Origin: Sedimentisphaerales bacterium
GTDB lineage: Bacteria > Planctomycetota > Phycisphaerae > Sedimentisphaerales > SM23-30
NCBI GenBank assembly: GCA_016932145.1
Contig: JAFGDI010000237.1
Coordinates: 1 to 7,964, forward strand
Reading direction: 5' to 3'
DNA: 7,964 nucleotides
The position numbers were made by a program, and so were the translations under genes. The notes below the pieces were generated by a model. That model was given only the letters and a program-made list of their open reading frames with translations, was not told where the DNA came from and made no database searches. Numbering within the stretch: position 1 is the first letter of the stretch; every line of letters starts with the position of its first letter. Positions 1 through 7,069 of this stretch are shown in pieces.

Positions 1-1562
1 ACATCGGTAAATCCATTAGCGGCCAGTTCTTTAAGAATAGCCTCAGTTGGAGACTGGTCCAGACTGACAGCCAGAATAGCCTTGCCATTCTCACGACCAA
101 CACCCATAGTTCCGATGTTTATGCCATTTTTGCCACAGAGTGTACCGACAATACCAATAACACCCGGACGGTCATCATAGAACATAGCCACTATAGAACC
201 CTCGGGGGTGATCTCAAGAGAGACATTATCAATAGCAATGATCTTCTCTATGCCCTTGCCGATAATAGTACCGGTAACCGTTCTTTTATTGCCGCCGGAA
301 GTAGTAACACTTACAGCAACAGAGCTGTTGTACTGATTAGAATCAGAGTTTTTAGTTTCAGAAATGCTGAGCCCTGCTTTTTCGGCAAGACTGCGAGCGT
401 TAACATCATTAACAGAACCCTCGAACATAGGCTGTAAAACACCGGCCAGACAACTGGTGGTAATAGCACCAACAGCATACTCTGCTAACTCACCAGCAAA
501 GCTCAGTTCGATCTTTTCGATCTTACCCTTGCTCAGGCTGCCAGCGATATTACCGAGCTTATTGGCCAGACCTTTATACTGCATAACGATCTCAGGCATA
601 GCCTTGTCCTGACCAGGTACATTAACGGCATTACGCATCTGAATACCACGCAGGGCATCAACGAGCTCCTTAGCGGCATCAATAGCCACTTCGATCTGAG
701 CCTCTTCGGTACTGGCACCCAAATGCGGAGTAACCAGACAGTTGTCCAGAGTTTCAAAGCCACGATTGTCTGGTGGTTCTTTGCTGAATACATCAAGGGC
801 GGCACCAGCAATCTTTTTCTCTTTGAGTGCATCCCAGAGGTCATTTTCAACGATTACAGCACCACGAGCAACATTTATCAAACGGGCTGTGGGTTTCATG
901 AGTGAAAGCATCTGAGCATTAACCATACCACGAGTCTGATCTGTTACAGGCACATGCAAGGTTATAAAATCACTCTTGCGGAATACATCTTTAACATCCG
1001 CGATATACTCAATGCCCTCATTAGTAACAGCTTCGGCAGAGGCCAGCGGGTCAAAGCCCACAACCTTCATTTTAAGGCCCATAGCCCGGCGAGCAACAGA
1101 AAGACCAATACGGCCCAGACCAACAACACCTAAGGTCTTACCCATTAACTGAGTACCCATGAAATTCTTACGGTCCCAGGTGCCAGCCTTCAGGGTGTTA
1201 TTTCCACCTACAATATAGCGAGACAGAGCCATCATCATAGCGATAGTATGCTCAGCCGCACTGATAGTGTTACCATCAGGGGTATTCATTACAACGATAC
1301 CCTTTTCGGTAGCCACTTTAACATCAACATTGTCAATACCAACACCAGCACGAGCAATAGCCTTTAGTTTACCAGATCTGGCAAGTACCTTTGCGGTAAC
1401 CTGAGTGCCTGAACGGATAATAAGACCATCATATTCGCCAATAGCATCAGCGAGCTCATCTTCGGTGAAATTTGTTTTGACCACAACTTCGATATCATCC
1501 TGGCTTGCCAGATAGTCAAGACCTTCCTGAGCCAGTTTATCGGTAACAATAACTTTAAACAC
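1..1562 (-). CDS. serA: D-3-phosphoglycerate dehydrogenase, ACT-domain long form (3' end cut by window edge)
   Basis: Cytosolic enzyme that oxidises 3-phosphoglycerate to 3-phosphohydroxypyruvate with NAD+, the first step of serine biosynthesis. I read 520 residues plus a partial codon; long-form SerA is usually about 525-530, so roughly the last ten residues are missing. Domains in order: N-terminal substrate-binding part with 'ARAGVGIDNVD' (70-80); Rossmann NAD-binding domain with 'GLGRIG' (148-153) and the cofactor aspartate D171; catalytic R233 in 'NVARGA', E262 in 'KEPP' and H280 in 'TPHLGAS'; an intervening allosteric-substrate-binding (ASB) type domain (about 320-450); and a C-terminal ACT domain from about 457 ('DDRPGVIGIVG'), the usual site of serine feedback control. 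The start is GTG at 1562, because GGAGG (1569-1573) lies 6 nt upstream and the protein then begins 'FKVIVTDKL' as expected for the family. Codons favour GCT, GGT and GTT, suggesting high expression. It has its own promoter and a long leader. Confidence 0.96.
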   Translation of the reverse strand, partial: MFKVIVTDKLAQEGLDYLASQDDIEVVVKTNFTEDELADAIGEYDGLIIRSGTQVTAKVLARSGKLKAIARAGVGIDNVDVKVATEKGIVVMNTPDGNTISAAEHTIAMMMALSRYIVGGNNTLKAGTWDRKNFMGTQLMGKTLGVVGLGRIGLSVARRAMGLKMKVVGFDPLASAEAVTNEGIEYIADVKDVFRKSDFITLHVPVTDQTRGMVNAQMLSLMKPTARLINVARGAVIVENDLWDALKEKKIAGAALDVFSKEPPDNRGFETLDNCLVTPHLGASTEEAQIEVAIDAAKELVDALRGIQMRNAVNVPGQDKAMPEIVMQYKGLANKLGNIAGSLSKGKIEKIELSFAGELAEYAVGAITTSCLAGVLQPMFEGSVNDVNARSLAEKAGLSISETKNSDSNQYNSSVAVSVTTSGGNKRTVTGTIIGKGIEKIIAIDNVSLEITPEGSIVAMFYDDRPGVIGIVGTLCGKNGINIGTMGVGRENGKAILAVSLDQSPTEAILKELAANGFTD

Positions 1563-1741
1563 GAGCAACCTCCATTTCCGTAAAATGGTGAGTTAAAAAC
1601 CAGTAGCTCATTAGCAGTGTAAGCTTCAATAGTAACTACCAGCCGGGCCGTACCCGTTGCATATGGTCCATAATTACGAGGACCGGCTTGCTGGCAGCCC
1701 TATTGCAAGTTACCTCCGTAACGAAACAATAACTACCGGAC
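1563..1741 (-). promoter_or_regulatory. Long structured 5' leader of serA (candidate cis-regulatory RNA)
   Basis: About 180 nt separate the predicted transcription start (near 1741) from the serA GTG. The stretch contains no convincing gene but is dense in short complementary segments. These include GTTAC/GTAAC around a CTCC loop (1709-1722), CTTGC/GCAAG (1687-1691 with 1705-1709), GGTCC/GGACC (1665-1669 with 1680-1684), and AGCCGG/CCGGCT (1641-1646 with 1683-1688). An 8-bp direct repeat TAACTACC occurs at 1633-1640 and 1730-1737. Its two copies can each pair with the same segment at 1708-1713, so alternative folds are possible. I could not match it to a known riboswitch class (no cobalamin, TPP, glycine, SAM or fluoride core recognised). 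A regulatory role is inference. Confidence 0.4.
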
Positions 1742-1747
1742 GCAAGA

Positions 1748-1776
1748 ATTATATTACGAGAAAATATGAAAAGCAA
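1748..1776 (-). promoter_or_regulatory. Predicted sigma-70-type promoter of serA
   Basis: On the minus strand, TTGCTT (complement of 1771-1776) and a perfect TATAAT (complement of 1748-1753) are separated by exactly 17 nt. The predicted start of transcription is near 1741. The -35 box matches the consensus at only 3 of 6 positions, while the -10 box is perfect. The promoter lies downstream of the hydrolase terminator, so serA should be transcribed independently. Confidence 0.65.
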
Positions 1777-1800
1777 GATAAATTGATAAAAAAATATCAG

Positions 1801-1845
1801 TTTTAAAAATAAAACAGGTGAAAGGGTCATCCCCCCTCACCTGTT
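1801..1845 (-). terminator. Rho-independent terminator of the GH2 hydrolase gene
   Basis: A perfect 9-bp inverted repeat, AACAGGTGA (1813-1821) with TCACCTGTT (1837-1845), encloses a 15-nt loop in which GGG and a C run could extend the stem. On the minus strand the stem is followed at once by TTTTATTTTT, the expected U-rich tail, whereas the plus-strand side has no T run. It begins 27 nt after the stop codon of the hydrolase gene, so it fits that gene and is oriented correctly. Confidence 0.88.
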
Positions 1846-1871
1846 AAGGTCAAAGATCAGATACAGGCAAA

Positions 1872-4800
1872 TTACTCAACTGGCTGTAAGTCTGTACCTA
1901 AAAGCCAGTTACCAGCTAATTCCTGCAAATCAGCGATATCAACAGAGCCGCTGGAATCAATGTCATTACCCAGACACCAGTCATTAGCAGGCCCGCAAGA
2001 AGCCACCTGCCAGGCGTAAGCCAGAGAGGCAAAGTCCAGCAGATCTACATCACCATCAGGTTCAAGATCGCCTTTCATGGCCGTTGTAAAAGACCAAAGC
2101 GACCCGGTGGTAGTACCGGCAGAATTAACCTCATCCACCCGCCAGTAGTAAGTAGCCTGGGGCTCAAGAACAGCAGGATTAAATGACGGGCTTGAAATTT
2201 CCGCGGCAAAGGCCGGCGGATTTGTCTGCCCCAGATAGACCCTGTGCAATTGGGCGGCCGCACCGGGTGTCCAGCTAAGGTCGGACTGAGCAGACACCAA
2301 AGTAGCTGCATCAGATGGATAAGGACTATGTGCCGGAGCTGGCATACCAACTACATACTGGTTAATCAGTTCAGATTGAGCCAGGGCGAGTTTTGTATCA
2401 TCAAGAGCCTTGCTGTAAACCCGGATCTCAGCAATATCGCCGGAGTAGAAAAATATCTCGGTCTGCTGAGCGCCAATAAGTAGTCGAGAAGCAGAAGCAA
2501 GTGACTGAGTGCCGCCAGTCTTTGTATCAACCAGAACACCATCAACAAAGAGTTTAAGCTCTCCGGAGCTGCGAACTCTTCTGAAAGTCATTAAATGTGG
2601 TTCGCCATCATTGTAACCACTGCCAGAGACAGTATGCACATCAGGTGAGCCGGTACCGGCAACAATCTTGCCATCGGCATTAAGACAGGTGCCATAATCA
2701 TTGGTAACGCCAGACATTTCACCATTAATAAGACCGGCACCATCGAAGAATCGCGTGCCAGTGCCAATGCCCTGAGTGCTTCTGAAAACAACCATAATAG
2801 TGAAATCATCGGCAACAGGCCGGTTCATTTTCAGGAATGATTTATCAGCATTTGAGAAGCGTAATGCCGGATGGCCATTAACGGCATCAGCAATAAAAAC
2901 CGGCCTCCTGACAGAATCGGTCTGAGTAGCATCAAACCCATTACCTGTAATATCCGGCCAGAGTTCAATACCAGTTCCAGAAGCAATACCATCAATAGTA
3001 TCAGCTTTTAACCAGGCCATAAGCGTAATATTCTGAGCAGATACTTCCGCAGAATTATCAGACTCACCCACCGGATTAACGGCAGATATTACATAATAAT
3101 ACTCGGTATCATCTTCCATATCAGTATCAACAAAGCTGGTCTGACTGGTAGTATGGACAGTAGTATAAGGTCCGCCGCTTATAGTCGCCCTTTTAATATT
3201 ATATGAACCAGCAACCAGTGAATCATCCCATGCTACTGTAATAGAATTATTACCCGTAAAGGCATAAACACCCTCTGGTACAGCGGCGATATTTTCAAGA
3301 TAACTGAACATAGCAGCTATTTCCAGATCGCCAAGCTCACGATCAAAGAACATAACTTCATCAAGCGAACCATCAAAATAGCGTTCATCGGTATTCATAG
3401 CACCAAAAGTAATAGTAGCAGAAGAAGTCAAAGGAGCGTCATTAGCGACATTCTGCGCTTCGAGCATGCCATCAACATAGATTTTGATAGAGCCGTCAGA
3501 CTTACGAGTAGCCACACAGAAATGCCATAGGCCATCATTTATGACGGTTTCAGAAACAATAGTTTTGTCCTGATTGCCCACACCAAAAGCCAGCTTATTA
3601 CCAAGAAGGGATACACCAAAATCATTGGCCTGGAAGGGAATGTCGGCATCAATTATACCACATCCCTGCCACCATTGATCATTACCTCCGGCCACCTGAT
3701 TAGTTTTAGTCCAGAAGGCTATAGAGAAATCATCACTTATCTGACGAGCTACCCGGACATGGTCATCAATACCATCAAAGTCAATACAGCCGTTAACCCT
3801 GCCAGTTGCATTCCAGACAGCGCCGTTATAAACCGTACCATTATTATCGCCGGCGACATCTGCTGCAATATTGCCGGCTGGCTCGTCCATATTCCAATGA
3901 CTAAAATTATCAACTGGAACATAAGGTGCGTTTACTATCTGTTTGACAATAGAAATGCCAGCATCAATAAACTGACCACCCTGTGTCTGATGACAGTGAA
4001 TAGCCATAACATTTTCACCACCAGGGATAAGAGCTGCTTTAGCTGCATCATTGATAGGCATACTGATATAAGAAGTAGTATAACCGCTCCTGGTACCGGC
4101 AAGGACACCGTTAATAAAAACTTCAACATCTTCATCATGGAAAATGCTTAAACTCATCAGATTGATCTGACCGGGGGTAAAATCACCCAGTACAAAGCTC
4201 TGACGAAGCCAGATATCTGAAGTATTCCAGGAAGTGCCAATAACTGCATTAGGCGTGCCGGATGTGCCAAAACCGCCATTGCCAGTCAGCCAGCCAGTAG
4301 TGTCAAACCCTGTCTCATACCAGCTTTCAGCAGGTTGCTCAGTGGTATATGTCCAACTGCGTGCATTATTCTGAGAAGTAGGCAAAACTACCTCAGAGCT
4401 GATATCTCCGACGATAACCCGGTGATTAGCTTTGGCAATCGCTTTTTCACTTACCTTTACAATACGATCATAAGTCATAAGGCCATTACACTCGTTCTCA
4501 ACATCAGTAATCTCAGTGTAAACAGCAGCACTAAGGCCCTGATCGACCTTAAAACTGAGTAAGCTGTCATGATAGCTATTATAACGATTTAACAGCTCGA
4601 GCGGGTTGTTTGTGCTGGAATATATACCAGTAGCAAGTCCTGGATTCCAGAGATGTCCTTCAACGATATAACCAATACCACCATATTCGCCACAAACACG
4701 AGCCATAATGGCACTTGACTCATCAGCAGGGTTGGGGAATCCTGGCTGAGGGTAACTATGCACATCATAAATATCGCCGACATTGGCATATCCACCACCA

Positions 4801-6188
4801 CTGCCCTGATTAACCAGTCGGCTGGGGTCTTTGGTCTTGACCATATTCACCAGATATTCGGTGTCATGCTGACCTTGCCATTCATTGAATACTACCCAAC
4901 TTACTATCGAAGGACTGTTCCAGCAGGTATCGATCATGCGATTGAGTTCCAGCTCAAACTGTGGCTCATCAATAGGCTGAGGATTACCGGTATAGGAATT
5001 AACACTGGGCATATCCTGCCAGACCATAAGACCGATCTTGTCAGCCCAGTAATACCATCTGGCTGATTCCACTTTAATATGCTTGCGAGTCATGTTAAAG
5101 CCGAATTCTTTAGTCTTTTCAATATCATATTTCAGAGCCTCATCTGTTGGTGCGCGATATAAGCCATCTGGCCACCAGCCCTGATCGAGCGGTCCCATCT
5201 GAAAGACAAACTCATTATTCAGGAACATTTTGTGTACACCATCGACGATACCCAGCGAACACTTACGCATACCAAAATAACTATCAATAGAATCTATAAC
5301 CACACCATTTCTGAGCAGAGTTATCTCCAGATCATATAAGAAAGGGTCATTTGGCGACCACAATCTCTGATCGGGTATAGTTATCTCCAGGTCGGTATTT
5401 GGCGCTGCACCTGAAAGAGTGGCAACTGCCTGGCCCTCACTCTTAACAACTGCATTAAATGTCAGATTGCCAGTTGCAGAAAGCGTATTGACTCGCAGAT
5501 TGAGCCTGGAATTATCAATATCAGGGGTCATTTTGAGATCACTAACCGCATAAGGGTCAACCGGCTCGATCCAGACGGGCTGCCAGATACCACTGACAGA
5601 TGTGTACATTATACCGCCGGGATGAAGAGTCTGCTTGCCACGAGGATAACCGGCATTATCAGTCGGGTCAAATACACGCACTATCAATTCCTGAGAGCCC
5701 GAGGCATTAAGATAAGGAGTAATATCAAGTACAACAGGATCATATCCACCTTTATGGATTGCTACGCTGTTTCCGTTAATATATACTTGCGATTCCCAAT
5801 CCACAGCATCGAGATGGAGCAGTATGTTTTTGCCTGCCCAGTCAGATGGCACCTCAAAGGTCCGGCGATACCAGGAGCGTTCGTGGTGCGCCATAACTCC
5901 AGAAATAGCTGATTCCATAGGAAACGGAACTAATATCTCATCGGTCAATGTCTGACCAACAGGAACGGGATCAGTGCTGTTCCCCGACTGAAACTGCCAT
6001 ATACCATTGAGATTAAGCCACTTATCACGAACCATCTGCGGCCGGGGATATTCTGGCAACGGGTTATTAACATCAATTTCACTGGCCCATCGGGTCATAA
6101 GAGGGCCTTGTTTCATCTCCCAACTGGCCAGCACCGGCATAGCCAGAACAACACTCAAAACAAATAACATCAAACTGAATCTTTTCAT
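1872..6188 (-). CDS. Secreted multi-domain glycoside hydrolase family 2 enzyme with LamG, FN3 and dockerin-like modules
   Basis: Exported retaining beta-glycosidase of 1438 residues, probably attacking a plant or algal glycan; the substrate cannot be fixed from sequence. Order: signal peptide 1-21, likely cut after 'VLA'; GH2 sugar-binding jelly roll (about 47-210); GH2 Ig-like domain (210-305); TIM barrel (305-590) with 'RKHIKVE' (368-374), acid/base E436 in 'VFNEW', 'DVHSYP' (475-480) and predicted nucleophile E501 in 'GEYGG'; galactose-binding-like domain (600-748); LamG/concanavalin-like (760-960); FN3 (970-1052); second LamG (1056-1275); FN3-like (1285-1370) with 'YYWRVDEVN'; two dockerin-like calcium loops (D1374/E1376/D1378/D1380/D1385 and D1409/D1411/S1413/S1415/D1420) with C1398 and C1405 between them. 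Start chosen for the signal peptide and an AGAGG 6 nt upstream (6195-6199). No other carbohydrate-active gene is adjacent. All key GH2 residues are present and the frame is intact. The GH2 call is firm; beta-galactosidase, glucuronidase or another specificity all remain possible. Confidence 0.95.
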   Translation of the reverse strand: MKRFSLMLFVLSVVLAMPVLASWEMKQGPLMTRWASEIDVNNPLPEYPRPQMVRDKWLNLNGIWQFQSGNSTDPVPVGQTLTDEILVPFPMESAISGVMAHHERSWYRRTFEVPSDWAGKNILLHLDAVDWESQVYINGNSVAIHKGGYDPVVLDITPYLNASGSQELIVRVFDPTDNAGYPRGKQTLHPGGIMYTSVSGIWQPVWIEPVDPYAVSDLKMTPDIDNSRLNLRVNTLSATGNLTFNAVVKSEGQAVATLSGAAPNTDLEITIPDQRLWSPNDPFLYDLEITLLRNGVVIDSIDSYFGMRKCSLGIVDGVHKMFLNNEFVFQMGPLDQGWWPDGLYRAPTDEALKYDIEKTKEFGFNMTRKHIKVESARWYYWADKIGLMVWQDMPSVNSYTGNPQPIDEPQFELELNRMIDTCWNSPSIVSWVVFNEWQGQHDTEYLVNMVKTKDPSRLVNQGSGGGYANVGDIYDVHSYPQPGFPNPADESSAIMARVCGEYGGIGYIVEGHLWNPGLATGIYSSTNNPLELLNRYNSYHDSLLSFKVDQGLSAAVYTEITDVENECNGLMTYDRIVKVSEKAIAKANHRVIVGDISSEVVLPTSQNNARSWTYTTEQPAESWYETGFDTTGWLTGNGGFGTSGTPNAVIGTSWNTSDIWLRQSFVLGDFTPGQINLMSLSIFHDEDVEVFINGVLAGTRSGYTTSYISMPINDAAKAALIPGGENVMAIHCHQTQGGQFIDAGISIVKQIVNAPYVPVDNFSHWNMDEPAGNIAADVAGDNNGTVYNGAVWNATGRVNGCIDFDGIDDHVRVARQISDDFSIAFWTKTNQVAGGNDQWWQGCGIIDADIPFQANDFGVSLLGNKLAFGVGNQDKTIVSETVINDGLWHFCVATRKSDGSIKIYVDGMLEAQNVANDAPLTSSATITFGAMNTDERYFDGSLDEVMFFDRELGDLEIAAMFSYLENIAAVPEGVYAFTGNNSITVAWDDSLVAGSYNIKRATISGGPYTTVHTTSQTSFVDTDMEDDTEYYYVISAVNPVGESDNSAEVSAQNITLMAWLKADTIDGIASGTGIELWPDITGNGFDATQTDSVRRPVFIADAVNGHPALRFSNADKSFLKMNRPVADDFTIMVVFRSTQGIGTGTRFFDGAGLINGEMSGVTNDYGTCLNADGKIVAGTGSPDVHTVSGSGYNDGEPHLMTFRRVRSSGELKLFVDGVLVDTKTGGTQSLASASRLLIGAQQTEIFFYSGDIAEIRVYSKALDDTKLALAQSELINQYVVGMPAPAHSPYPSDAATLVSAQSDLSWTPGAAAQLHRVYLGQTNPPAFAAEISSPSFNPAVLEPQATYYWRVDEVNSAGTTTGSLWSFTTAMKGDLEPDGDVDLLDFASLAYAWQVASCGPANDWCLGNDIDSSGSVDIADLQELAGNWLLGTDLQPVE

Positions 6189-6274
6189 TACCGTCCTCTT
6201 TCCTGTAGCTAAAATTTAATAACACAAACAGCCAAACAAACACAATTCTTACTTTAATACTCTCTGACAATGTT

Positions 6275-6280
6275 ATTATA
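6275..6280 (-). promoter_or_regulatory. Predicted -10 box of the GH2 gene promoter
   Basis: The complement of 6275-6280 is a perfect TATAAT about 87 nt upstream of the hydrolase start codon. At the ideal 17-nt spacing the -35 position reads TGATCA, matching the consensus at only 3 of 6 positions. A weak -35 box would suit a gene that needs an activator, but that is inference. The leader would be about 80 nt. In this AT-rich stretch a chance TATAAT is possible. Confidence 0.4.
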
Positions 6281-6324
6281 GATGCGAGTCGAAAACCTGA
6301 TCACATAAAATGTACAGAACCTCT

Positions 6325-6393
6325 GGTTTCAGGTCTGAGTTATAGTACGGCAGGTATTGAGCAGATGGTACTGCTGATCCTCCTCCTGAAATC
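6325..6393. repeat. Inverted repeat with nested inner repeat upstream of the GH2 promoter
   Basis: GGTTTCAGG (6325-6333) pairs with CCTGAAATC (6385-6393) over nine positions, one of them a G-T wobble. Inside it lies a second inverted repeat, AGCAG (6360-6364) and CTGCT (6371-6375) with a 6-nt loop. The element sits 45-115 bp upstream of the predicted GH2 -10 box, a plausible place for a regulator site. It could equally be part of a transcribed structure or be chance. Confidence 0.3.
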
Positions 6394-6721
6394 ATTCCAA
6401 ATGCTCCTACACTTGAAACAAATCAACCTGTTTTTTGCCATATCAGACGCATACGGCTTAAAAAGGCTCAACATTTAAATTATAACATTTTCTGTTCTAA
6501 AAAAAATATAAAAATTGGCAATCAGTAAGGTAATAAGAAAATATTGCAGAATGTGCCAGTATATCAACCTGCCATGTTACCAATGGCTAAATACCTGTTG
6601 AGTTGGAGGATATAGACAATACAGCCTGACCATGGAAATGAAGTACGAAAGATATACCTTAACAGTATTTTAATATAAATCTAACCACATGAATAATTTG
6701 AGTGAAATTCAGGCTGAAAGC

Positions 6722-6750
6722 AAAGTTCAGATATGAACTTTTAATTTTTT
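6722..6750 (+). terminator. Terminator-like hairpin with no recognised gene upstream
   Basis: A perfect 7-bp inverted repeat, AAAGTTC (6722-6728) and GAACTTT (6735-6741), has a 6-nt loop and is followed by a T-rich tail ending in six Ts (6745-6750). The layout is that of a plus-strand Rho-independent terminator. The stem has only two G-C pairs, so it is weak. No intact plus-strand gene precedes it within the window; it might end a small RNA or a decayed gene, or be a chance structure. Confidence 0.35.
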
Positions 6751-6825
6751 AAGAAAGTCCATAAACCCTTGGAGAATATATGCTACCAGAAAGTTTTTTT
6801 GAAATATTTTCGGTTATAATGACCT

Positions 6826-6846
6826 GACAATCGGACAATCGGACAA
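6826..6846. repeat. Short tandem repeat of GACAATCG, about 2.6 copies
   Basis: The 8-bp unit GACAATCG occurs at 6826-6833 and 6834-6841, followed by a partial third copy GACAA (6842-6846) that runs into A-rich sequence (A7-T-A8). Two and a half copies are few; it may mark replication slippage or a small binding site. It lies about 170 bp upstream of the dnaG promoter. Confidence 0.6.
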
Positions 6847-7011
6847 AAAAATAAAAAAAAGAGGAAAACCTGCCTCACATAAACTGTTACATTAGCGACA
6901 GTTGTGACACCCTGCCCTTAATTTTGTTTTTTTTCAAAAAAAAATGGTTAATTTTTGAGATTTTATATCCGAAATAATAAAGATTATGGTAAAATTATTG
7001 ACCTGTTCTTT

Positions 7012-7040
7012 TTGACACTTCCCCATTTATGATATATACT
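7012..7040 (+). promoter_or_regulatory. Near-consensus sigma-70-type promoter of dnaG
   Basis: A perfect TTGACA (7012-7017) and TATACT (7035-7040; five of six consensus bases) are separated by exactly 17 nt. Transcription should start near 7047, leaving a leader of about 63 nt before the dnaG start codon. This is the strongest promoter in the window, and its orientation and distance fit dnaG. Confidence 0.85.
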
Positions 7041-7052
7041 TATGTGTTTGTT

Positions 7053-7069
7053 AGCTCCTGACCGGAGTT
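7053..7069 (+). promoter_or_regulatory. Hairpin at the 5' end of the dnaG leader
   Basis: AGCTCC (7053-7058) pairs with GGAGTT (7064-7069) over six positions, one a wobble, around a TGACC loop. It begins only a few nucleotides after the predicted transcription start, the position of 5'-stabilising hairpins. Just after it, GACAGATA is repeated at 7072-7079 and 7084-7091 with a 12-bp period. No known regulator site was recognised. Confidence 0.35.

Noticed and set aside
533..850. 105-residue minus-strand frame inside serA
   Set aside because: It is in another frame of the same strand as serA, whose catalytic motifs span this region; the product is low-complexity and unrecognisable.
1636..1671. 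11-residue leader peptide MDHMQRVRPGW in the serA leader
   Set aside because: It lies in the transcribed leader but has no Shine-Dalgarno at a usable distance and no run of serine, glycine or other codons that would suggest attenuation.
1636..1830. 64-residue minus-strand frame between the hydrolase and serA
   Set aside because: It begins inside the hydrolase terminator stem-loop and spans the serA promoter, so it is unlikely to be translated.
3675..4151. 158-residue plus-strand open frame inside the hydrolase gene
   Set aside because: It is antisense to a clearly real, domain-rich gene, has no ribosome-binding site that stands out and no recognisable motif; the same holds for the shorter plus-strand frames at 4335-4562, 4758-5066 and 5622-5912.
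6079..6270. 63-residue minus-strand frame starting with TTG upstream of the hydrolase
   Set aside because: It overlaps the hydrolase signal-peptide region in another frame; the hydrolase ATG has the better ribosome-binding site and a true signal peptide.
6882..6934. AACTGT/ACAGTT hairpin plus downstream T8 run as a terminator
   Set aside because: The T run starts 23 nt after the stem, too far for an intrinsic terminator.
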